Assembly: GCF_963678635.1 (NCBI RefSeq)
Contig: NC_087065.1
Coordinates: forward strand, 9,507,579-9,569,578
From: Symsagittifera roscoffensis
Lineage: Eukaryota > Xenacoelomorpha > Acoela > Convolutidae
DNA length: 62,000 bases
Direction of reading: 5' to 3'
The first letter of the stretch is position 1. Every line of letters begins with the position of its first letter. Both the position numbers and the translations under genes were made by a program. Positions 54,417-62,000 of the stretch are shown here, in pieces. The notes under the pieces are model-generated. The model did not search any database. It was given only the letters and a program-made list of their open reading frames with translations, and had not been told where the DNA came from.

Positions 54417-55440
54417 ATCTTTTTAAATGTTTTGAAAAATGTTAACGATGTGAAAAAAAAACATGATAGTTTCTGTGTAGATTTTTATTTCTTGGATCGA
54501 TCTACGTAAAATCTCCTGGAATTCAGTTTTTCAAGACACCGTTGATTTAACCATATTATGAAAATTTCAAGTATACTTAGTTTTTTCTGATCAATTTATC
54601 TACTTTTTTTTCTGGAAAACAAACTATTTATATTCTATCGCTTCGAAAATATAAATCCAGTTTTTATTTATTGTTACTATTTTCTAAAATTGGTATACTT
54701 ATAGTTTTCAAATTCTGTTTTTGCCTGAACTGAAGTTTCGCTTATTGTTTTAAAGTCGCTTCAAACATGCCGTCTTTTGTGGAACAATAACACGATGATT
54801 TGTGATGGTAAAGTCTTAAACATTCGACGCCAAGTTAACCTTCGGTATAGCAAAACGCGTTCTTGCCAGTTCGGTCTTAACTTGTTCCTTTCAAATATTC
54901 GGTTCTATTTCAAAGCTGAACAAAATTTGTTTGCGACCTGATTTGATTGTTCTTCCATGATGACAAATGTCTAGATTTGCTGAAGATAAACAATAAGAAC
55001 TCGAAGAATATTAGATCTGACTTTTTCATTAATTTTGTTTTAAATTCGCAAATTATTCTTTTACTGCGTTGATTATGGTCTTGAAGTGAAATAAAAGAAG
55101 GTAAGAGCAAGGGATCAAAGATTTTTACGAGAGAAAGGGCCAATTTTCGATAATATTTTCCAAATTTTGCCATTTTTTTTATATTCAAAATTCAGAGCTG
55201 TTCTAAAACGCTAATGCACCCATTTTATAAAAAGTTTTCTGTTATTCTGAAATGTGGTCGCAATCTATGACGTTATTTTTCTAATATTTTGGTTAAAAAA
55301 GTAGCATTTTTGGCGTTTCACTCTGCCTCGATAAATATGGTTTGTATTTAGATTGGCGCCAATCAAAAAATTTCAAGACATATTTGTCGGTCAAAAAAGG
55401 GTTTCGTTATATATTGATTTAAGGGGGAGACCCTTCTGAA
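54417..55440. other. Non-coding, nothing recognised
   Basis: AT-rich sequence with one minus-strand frame of 92 codons (54,910-55,188) that shows no domain or splice context. Confidence 0.3.
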
Positions 55441-55502
55441 ATGTTTTGGCGGTTAGATTTTTGAGTAGGCAGTTGCAGTTAAGAAGTTTATCGAACCCAC
55501 CC

Positions 55503-55562
55503 TCCCCCCCCCCCCCCCAACACACACACACACACGCCACCCACACACACACACACGCACAG
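55503..55562. repeat. Poly-C run followed by (CA)n microsatellite
   Basis: A run of about 15 C at 55,503-55,517 is followed by CACACA tracts interrupted by GCCACC, to about 55,560. Confidence 0.9.
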
Positions 55563-55657
55563 ATCACGTCATTGGTCAGCAAAAATTCCGCGGGCGGTGG
55601 TTTGCTTGTGCGTGACTATTGCATAACTGGGATACGTAAAATCAATAATGGTATTTG

Positions 55658-56085
55658 CAGGGGCAGATTTAGGGAGGCTGTGGGCGGATCTGCCTCCCCC
55701 CCCCTCCCCCCAGGAATTCGATCCCCTGCCGACCCATAGGGTCCCCCCTTTGTACTAATTTGAAATATCCATTTTTGGTGATGGACCCTAAAAATTTTCT
55801 TACGGCGCCTTGAGCGCCAATATACACTAACTTTGAGGGGGAGCGCGCGTCGGAAAAACGCGATTTCTTGTTCAAAATTGTCCAAAAATTGCCTAAAAAC
55901 GCCTGTTTTTTGGCCTGTTTTTTTTTTAAAATTGCCAGCGGCGCAGAAATTTTGGCCAAACGGACTTTTTAATGATTTGGGAGAGCTCGGAAAATCAGTT
56001 TGGTCGACCTAAATAAAAAGGTCGAAAAATGTTCGAAAATTTTTTGAAAATCCGCCCCCTCGAGAAAATCGTAGATCCGCCCCTG
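55658..56085. mobile_element. hAT-type MITE with near-perfect 8-bp target duplication
   Basis: The ends CAGGGGCAGATTTA and CAGGGGCGGATCTACG (reverse complement of the right end) are inverted repeats of the CAGGGGC type common in hAT transposons. The flanks are GGTATTTG at 55,650-55,657 and GATATTTG at 56,086-56,093, 7 of 8 identical, the length expected for hAT. The element is 428 bp with no transposase frame. Related remnants occur at 18.8, 44.9 and 52.7 kb. Confidence 0.7.
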
Positions 56086-56350
56086 GATATTTGTACTACA
56101 ATTTGTTACAAAAATAGTTTGTTGAAGTAATATTTTAGCTTAAGTCAAACCTTATTTTTATCGCAGTTTTTTTAATCTAAGGTGTTGCTATTCTGTTTCA
56201 GAAGAAAGACATTATAAACAGAAGGAAGCGGTTTAAACATCATATCTGGAGTTCATTCATGATAGCAAACGAGTTTTCAATAACCAAGTTCTTGTTATAA
56301 CTTATTAACTAGAGATAACTCGTGAGTGGCGAGTGAAAGCGTGAGCCGAG

Positions 56351-56456
56351 ATGGCGGACTTGAAGTTGACGATACAGGTGGCCAAGGCGACCAATTTGCC
56401 CAATGTGGAAAAAAAGAGAGACTCCTCCGATCCATACGTCAAACTCACTTTCAAAT
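56351..56456 (+). CDS. First coding exon of a C2-domain, ferlin-like protein
   Basis: The ATG has a strong context (CCGAGATGG) and opens MADLKLTIQVAKATNLPNVE, followed by KKRDSSDPYVKLTFK and AAT|GTAAGC, a good donor in phase 1. A beta-strand-rich start plus SDPYV is the first half of a C2 domain, a calcium- and phospholipid-binding module. The very N-terminal position and the LPNVE...SDPYV spacing recall the C2A domain of ferlins, multi-C2 membrane-fusion proteins, but other C2 proteins remain possible. An acceptor-like TTCTGTTTCAG ends at 56,201, so the 5' untranslated part may lie in an exon from 56,202. No later exon is seen to 62,000, which implies a first intron over 5.5 kb. Confidence 0.6.
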
Positions 56457-57149
56457 GTAAGCAAAACACACTCAGCGAAACATTTTCCCGGTTTTGTCCC
56501 TCCTCCCCACAAATAAATTATCAAAATGGCCTAAAGAAAAGTATTTTTAGTATATTACGGTTCATAGAAATACAAAGTATTGATCGACCTTTTTTCCTTG
56601 TTCGGTTGGATCGACTAAATTTGAGCTATCCTTGAACGCTACTCAAATTTAATTTTCGACAAAATTTATGGCGACAAAAGCAAACCAAGTACGATTTTGA
56701 ACAAAAACTTTTGGCACGTGCTCCCCGCGTCCCTCTCAAGACCCTTCTTTAAAACTACTGTTATTTGGTTATTTACTGGATAGCCGAAAAAGTTTAAAGT
56801 TCCTGGATAGCTAAAAACAACTTTGTTATCGGATAGCCGGAAAAAATGTTACCGGCAGGTAAAAAAATGCACAAAAGGCTAAAAAGCGTTGTTATCAGAT
56901 AGCCGAAAAAAAATTTGTGATAAGATTATTAAGACCATTTATCCACGGGGGAAAGGACCAACACAAGAACTGTACAGTTCATCACGGCGAACCGCTGTTG
57001 TGCCCCTGTTTAAGAACTACATGCAATTTTTTTTGGTTATAAGATAGAGGAAAAAATTTTGCAATCTAGATCTCTGAAAGAATAGTATTACACAAAATAA
57101 ATATTTTCATAGTTAACGCCAAATTGTTGGCATTATTAGTGACCTTGAG
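56457..57149. other. Start of the intron, short repeats only
   Basis: The phrase ATCGGATAGCCG, or close variants, recurs at about 56,780, 56,835 and 56,900. It resembles CTCGGATAGCC in the segmental repeat at 45.6 kb. No gene is seen. Confidence 0.35.
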
Positions 57150-57765
57150 CCATTTAAACGGTCAAAACACGGCGGTTATATGCTAATTAGTTCTTAATAC
57201 GTTTCTTTACACGGTTTTACGGTTGAAGGGAATTGGAGTTCAGACATCAAAGTTTTCATTTTAAGGTTAATAAATTTTGCTCACGTTCGTTAACCTAAAA
57301 GCATAATGCCAGCAAAAACTGGCTCTAACTATAGTTGATTGGAAATTTTGTTAGCTTAGTTTTGAAATATAGGATATTTTAGTCGTTCGAAAAAAAACTA
57401 CTACAAATTTCGTGACGAAATTGTCTTTTCAGTCATATTTTGTCTTGTTGCTATTTAAAGGTCAATTTAAAGGTCAAAACACGTCGTTTTTGTGTTAGTT
57501 AATTTTTTTATACTGTTATTTACACGGTTTTACGGTTGAACGGAAGTGAAGATCCGGCATCAAAATTACCATTTTAGGTGAATAAATTTTGCTCACGTTC
57601 GTCGACATGAAAGCATATTGCCAACAAAATGTGGCTCAAACTATAGATAATTGGAGTTTTTGTAAGCTTAGTTTTGAAAAACAGGATATTTTAATCGTTC
57701 GAAAGAAAAGTACTCCAATTTTTGTGACAAAATTGCTTTTTTTAGTTATTTTTTGTTTTTTTTTG
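57150..57765. repeat. Two-copy tandem repeat, unit about 310 bp
   Basis: Both copies carry GGTCAAAACACGNCG, CACGGTTTTACGGTTGAA, AATTTTGCTCACGTTCGT and AGCTTAGTTTTGAAA, at about 57,167-57,440 and 57,473-57,765. The copies have diverged clearly. No coding signal is seen. Confidence 0.7.
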
Positions 57766-57899
57766 CTAATTAAATCAGCAGGAATATTTCAGATTCTTTG
57801 TTTATTCGGGAGTTCGGCTCTGTGGGTACGCACCCATACTTCCCTCTAACTAGAGCCAAACTAAAATATTTCTACCAACCTTTATTTCGGAACGCGGGG

Positions 57900-58140
57900 A
57901 AGATCAATCTAGCTGGAAGGATGTTAACTTGGTCCAAAGTTTAAGTTCGTTTTTGGGGCTTTTTGTGTGCTTTGGATCACAGTCATCAGTCAAATTTCGT
58001 CAAAAATACTGAATTTTTGTTCCGCCTTTTCTGGTTTTTATAACGCTAATAGTCGGCAGAAAAACTAGAGCACACAAAAAGCCTCAAGAATCGAACTTAA
58101 ACTTTGGACCAAGTTAACATCCTCCCCGCTAGATTGATTT
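57900..58140. repeat. Foldback element with 70-bp arms
   Basis: The left arm (57,900-57,972) reads GGATGTTAACTTGGTCCAAA and the right arm (58,068-58,140) reads TTTGGACCAAGTTAACATCC. The complementarity extends over CAATCTAGC at the outer side and CACACAAAAAGCC at the inner side. The loop is about 95 bp. Confidence 0.75.
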
Positions 58141-58431
58141 AAAGGGGAGGACGTTATCATGGTTCAATGCTGGAATTCTCACCCAATGCTGAGCTTTTTT
58201 GCCCCAAAATAAATTTTGGTAAAAAAATGTTGGGAAGATTTTAACTCCAGTCTAATTTATGCGTTATTTGGGAATCCATTATTACACATGCAAAGCTCGT
58301 GTAGTTTTTCCAATTTAAGTCGCAAATTTTGTTGCGACAAATTGTGTTCATTTTGGAAGTGCTCATTTTGATCAATAACCAGATACTAAGAACAGCCAAT
58401 GCTAAAGATAGTTTAGCTTCAAGGTATCACG

Positions 58432-58502
58432 GATCTGTAGCGTAGAGGTAGGGAAGGAGAACCGCCTCAAAATAAGAGGGTTCGAACCTGGGCAGGGTCG
58501 GA
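58432..58502 (+). repeat. tRNA-like sequence, probably a tRNA-derived SINE or pseudogene
   Basis: TAGCGTAGAGGTAGGG resembles an A box (D arm), and GGGTTCGAACCTG contains a perfect B box (GGTTCGAACC) about 40 bases downstream. The ends GGATCTG and CAGGGTC pair only in part and no proper anticodon stem forms, so a functional tRNA is unlikely. Confidence 0.5.
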
Positions 58503-58799
58503 TACTTTTAATGATTTTTGTCGTATACTAGTCAAAATGCGTTCGCTCTATGAATTGAGGTATGTTACTTGTTTTTTTTTCAAAATGACTGGTACTGCTT
58601 GTGTGTCAAAATTAGCTTGCGTTCCTTAGCAATTATGTAGACTCAAAATTGGCGTGCGCCACTTAAGAAGTTTTGTAGACTCATTCAGTTTTTCCCAGTA
58701 GCGTTATCGGTTATGATTTTGATTGTGTGTGCGAAGTGCAACTTTGTCTCTGTGTAAAACAATTTTGAGGAAATTATCATTTGTTGTCAAATACAATAC

Positions 58800-60650
58800 G
58801 TTATGGTCTATTTAGAACATGAAGGTCATTAGGGCCTCGCCGTGATACGAGCAGTCTCATCATGATTTTACAACCATTGTTAATTATACTGAAAACTTAA
58901 GTTAATTCGGAACAGGGCGCCGCTGCGAAACAAACAATTTTTTTTCATTTTGAGACTTTCAATTTAATTTTATTGTTCCGATTTTCGATACGAAAGTAAC
59001 GGAATATTTGTGCTCGGGGTGGGTTTTTTTTCTTCAGACAAACTTCGACTGTTTAACTAGCCATTTTTGGCGGAATTTTTTTATATCATTCGAAAGGTAT
59101 TGTTGTCTTGAGCTCAAATTTGAAAAGATATTTCACCTGTGATTATTTTTCGTAAAGTTATGGGGGTTTGAAGATTGCCATTTTGGCCAATTTGGGACAA
59201 TTAACGCGCGATATATTTCGGGCTAATAACGCGTAAGCGGAGAGTTAATCCGTCTTAGAAATCGTTCCAAATTGGTTTAACGAAGCTCATTTGCCATAAT
59301 TGATTTGTTACAAGTAGCGAAATATATCCTTTTGTACTTTATATGGCGTGTGGGGGATGATTTTCATAAAAAATTTCGAATTTTAGAAAAAAAAAGTTTA
59401 ATTTTGTTCTATTACTTTTAATTTTTTAATGTTATTACTGCTCCATAAAGCTTAATGGGCAGTCAGAACATTCAGGGCTTCGCCCTGATACGAGCAGTCT
59501 TGTTTTGCTTTGGGGCTAAATAATTTTAGTCATTAGTATCTTTATGGTATGCTTGAAGGAACGACCGAAAAATTAATGCGCCTTGTAAGTGAGTCTCATG
59601 GATTAATATACTGCGATGACCAGTTTCAAGTTACGATTAAGTGAATTTTGGTTTAATACTACGCCTTTCCATACTTTATTGCAACAAAAACGAAAACTCG
59701 CTAGATTTTAATTAGCTCCGCTTTTTTTGATTGCGCAAAAAAGTTACGTTTTTCACTTGTTCGCACTTGTTCGCAAGTATTATATAACTTTGATTATTTG
59801 ACATAACGAATGTTCGTCATATCGGATGTTTGCCCTTGAACATTTGAAATTTAATGATTTGTATTGTTGGAAAGCCTGGGTCTAGTTTTGGCGAAATTGG
59901 GAGAAGGTATTTTTTGTTAAATTTTGTGTAATTGCCGATTAACTAACTTAAAGAACAGCAAATTTTAAAACCAATTGTGGCGCATGCTAACCATTCGCAG
60001 TATAGTTTTCAGATGGTTATGCGATGAGTTTGATTCTGAATACTACTGTAGTTAATACCTTGATTTCTGTTTTTACTCTAAGTTTTTCAGACATAATTTG
60101 GTTTCTGACTAACAATTTTTCCTGGAATTTTTTGTACCAACTGAAAAGACTTGATGGCTGAGATCTAAACTGGCAAGATATTCAAACTGCGATTGTTTTT
60201 TTGTGATTTGAATGTTAACGTGGTTTGAAAAAAATGTGGGTTTTAAAATTGGCAATTTGACCTATTTGAGATCATAATTTGCTTGGAGATTTCGTTTTTC
60301 TATCGCCAAATTAATCCGACTGAAATAGTTCAGTAGGATTCTATCAGAAACCATATCAGAAATCTATTTGAAATCCAATTTTCCTTTTGGGGCAAATTAA
60401 TCTGGCTAAAATCATTCCAAATTGCATTGTGCTGGCCAGGTTATTGCTGTAAGTTTCCATTAATCAGCGCTAAAGATCCTCTTTGTATTTGAGAAGATGT
60501 GTGGAACAGGTTTTTTTGAAAAAAAGTTAAAAACCTTAACTTTTAGCTAAAATTTATATGAGACACTGCAAAGGGTAGCCCGACCCTTCAAGGTTTCGCT
60601 TTCATATGAGCATTTATGCTAAATTTTTGTAGTTGTGTAGCTAATTGAGC
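58800..60650. repeat. Degenerate repeats with a CTTCGCC...TACGAGCAGTC motif
   Basis: GGGCCTCGCCGTGATACGAG at about 58,833 and GGGCTTCGCCCTGATACGAG at about 59,475, both followed by CAGTCT, are near copies. A weaker third copy, TTTCGCTTTCATATGAGC, lies at about 60,594. Phrases with TTCCAAATTG next to TAATCCG or TAATCTG recur around 59,250 and 60,400. This suggests an old repeat family of several hundred bases per unit. Confidence 0.4.
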
Positions 60651-61442
60651 AATTTAAAACAACCTGACAGGACTAGCATAACCCAATAGAAGCAAAAAAA
60701 GCCAAACAGGAAAATTATTGCAAAAGTTATTAATGTTTTTCGAGCCATTCAAACAAGGTTGTTTGCATCAGAACGAAGCCATGAATGTACCGACTGCCCT
60801 TTGAAGTCTATGAAGTACTTCTGATGACTGCGCTATAAATTTTCTAGGGGCGGGGGGGTGCGGTTTTTCGAAAAATTTTGAAAAGTTTGCGGACCTTTTT
60901 CACAAATTTGACAACCAGAAATTTGGCAACCAGAATTGAGGAGTGGGGGGTGGTGGGGGTAACTGACACACAGCTTTGATAAGTTTCGATATCCCATATT
61001 TGTAAAACCATACATCAATCACAGAGTAATTTCAGCTGGTCGTTCGACATGTAGGTTTATTACTTTGTTTCATTATTATTTCCGAAACTAATGTTTATTA
61101 ATTGAATTGATTTGTTAGTTTGTTTTTCGGATCAGCTGCACAAAATCCACCCCCCCCCCCCAAATTGATTTAAATTAATAATTTAGGTAATTAATAGCAT
61201 ACAAAAATCCAATGCCTCATAAACCTGCAAAAATCTTTTTCATTGGTGTGTTTGTTTGAAATGCACATTTTAAATGAAATTAATTTACGGGGGAATTTCT
61301 GCAATTCTAGGGTTGGCAACATCGGGGGGGGGGGGGGGTGTGTCTATTGTACCTTGTACTGTTTCTCTTCTTTTTTTTTCAAATGAAAGTGAACACTTAA
61401 ATGAACAGACGTGTGATAACTAATTCTGAATATTTCAAGTAT
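60651..61442. other. Non-coding with poly-C and poly-G runs
   Basis: A poly-C run at 61,150-61,160 and a poly-G run at about 61,325-61,338 stand 165 bp apart, similar in layout to the pair at 24.0-24.2 kb. No gene is seen. Confidence 0.4.
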
Positions 61443-61950
61443 TCACTCTAAAAAAAAAGTTGAGCTACACTTACCTTAGTAAGTACCTCAAGTTATCAGA
61501 AGAGTTGAGGCAAAAAGTGCTTACCCTAATCTTAGCTCAGGCCAACATAACTATAATATTTTGACTCACCTCAATTTTGGCCTAAAACTTGTGAAAAAAA
61601 TAAAAGTAACCAAAGTAAGTTCGGGTGAATTTCGGTAACATTTTGAAGGTGACTTTTTAATTGCTGATTTTTTTGAAAGCAATGAAGAGTAGAATGATGT
61701 GGATAAAAATTCAAGGTAGCTCCCTTGCATTTTTATCCACATCATTCTACTCTTCATTGCTTTCGAAAAAATCAGCAATTAAAAAGTCACCTTCAAAACG
61801 TTACCGAAATTTACCCAAGCCTACTTTGGTTATTTTTATTTTTTTTCAGAATAAGATTTACTAAAAGCACTTTTAAGGTATAATTTACATGAACTACCAC
61901 TGACCTTTAAGTCATTTAAGATAATTTTACCTCAACTTTTTGGAGTGAAG
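61443..61950. mobile_element. Foldback MITE, long near-perfect palindrome
   Basis: The arms 61,595-61,715 and about 61,722-61,845 are near-perfect complements: AGAGTAGAATGATGTGGATA on the left faces TATCCACATCATTCTACTCT on the right, with about 10 bp between them. The outer ends pair as well (TTCACTCTAAAA...AGTTGAG against CTCAACTTTTTGGAGTGAA). The whole 500 bp can form one hairpin. Both strands give similar 60-70 codon frames because of the symmetry; they are not genes. Confidence 0.75.
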
Positions 61951-62000
61951 ATTTTATTAACTTAAGTGTGTCTGGCTTCAACTTATTCCAGTAAAAAATA

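Noticed and set aside
55501-55562. CRISPR-like or regulatory array
   Set aside because: It is a plain C run plus CA microsatellite; no spacers, and the genome is metazoan.
58432-58502. Functional tRNA gene
   Set aside because: The B box is perfect, but acceptor and anticodon stems do not pair well and no anticodon loop can be assigned.
61566-61864. Two mirror-image 67-70 codon ORFs
   Set aside because: They arise from the palindrome read on both strands.

Overview
The window is metazoan nuclear DNA. It is AT-rich and intron-rich, with short exons in long non-coding stretches and many transposon families. A ciliary protein gene (CFAP141-like) shows a ciliated animal. I cannot name the clade: an invertebrate is most likely, and nothing in the sequence fixes it further.

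Layout. (1) Positions 1 to about 17,700 are one very large retrovirus-like element on the minus strand, so its 5' end is on the right. In its own reading direction it has: a candidate primer-binding site near 17,376; a leader of about 1.2 kb; two 5' ORFs of unknown function (155 and 437 aa); a fused Gag-Pol ORF of 1,793 aa (capsid, one CCHC knuckle, Asn/Arg/Ser-rich nucleocapsid, DSG protease, reverse transcriptase with YLDD, RNase H); an integrase with GPY/F module split over two further frames; two tiny hydrophobic ORFs (71 and 58 aa); a 377-codon frame with no methionine; an envelope-type glycoprotein in three frame segments; a 602 aa ORF of unknown function; and a consensus splice donor right after its stop codon. 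No LTR pair is visible, so the downstream LTR probably lies left of position 1 and the element exceeds 17 kb. Pol is Ty3-like. The envelope block looks unlike the baculovirus-F-type envelopes of errantiviruses and more like the glycoproteins of chuvirus-type negative-strand RNA viruses. That assignment is an inference.

(2) At 17,700-24,000 lie two exons of a CFAP141-like gene on the plus strand, with a dispersed repeat in the intron, then a 415-bp tandem satellite at 20,890-23,280. (3) At 24,500-37,500 is a graveyard of transposons: a MITE present twice, a decayed Ty3-like pol 3' part, a decayed LINE (endonuclease plus reverse transcriptase), a 946-bp Mutator-like element with FLYWCH zinc finger and a perfect 9-bp target duplication, foldback elements, and an exon-like ORF with an N-terminal PCNA-binding-like motif. 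(4) At 38,150-54,420 is a segmental tandem duplication with a unit of about 7.3-7.8 kb; the second copy carries a gag fragment related to the giant element. (5) At 54,420-62,000 are a hAT-type MITE with target duplication, the first coding exon of a C2-domain (ferlin-like) protein, and several tandem, foldback and tRNA-like repeats in what should be its first intron.

How the genes work together. The giant element has what a retrovirus-like agent needs: capsid, replication enzymes, integrase and a membrane glycoprotein, plus at least six extra ORFs with no recognised function. This copy is disabled by frame breaks in integrase and envelope. The two host genes (CFAP141-like, ferlin-like) are unrelated to it and only partly in view.
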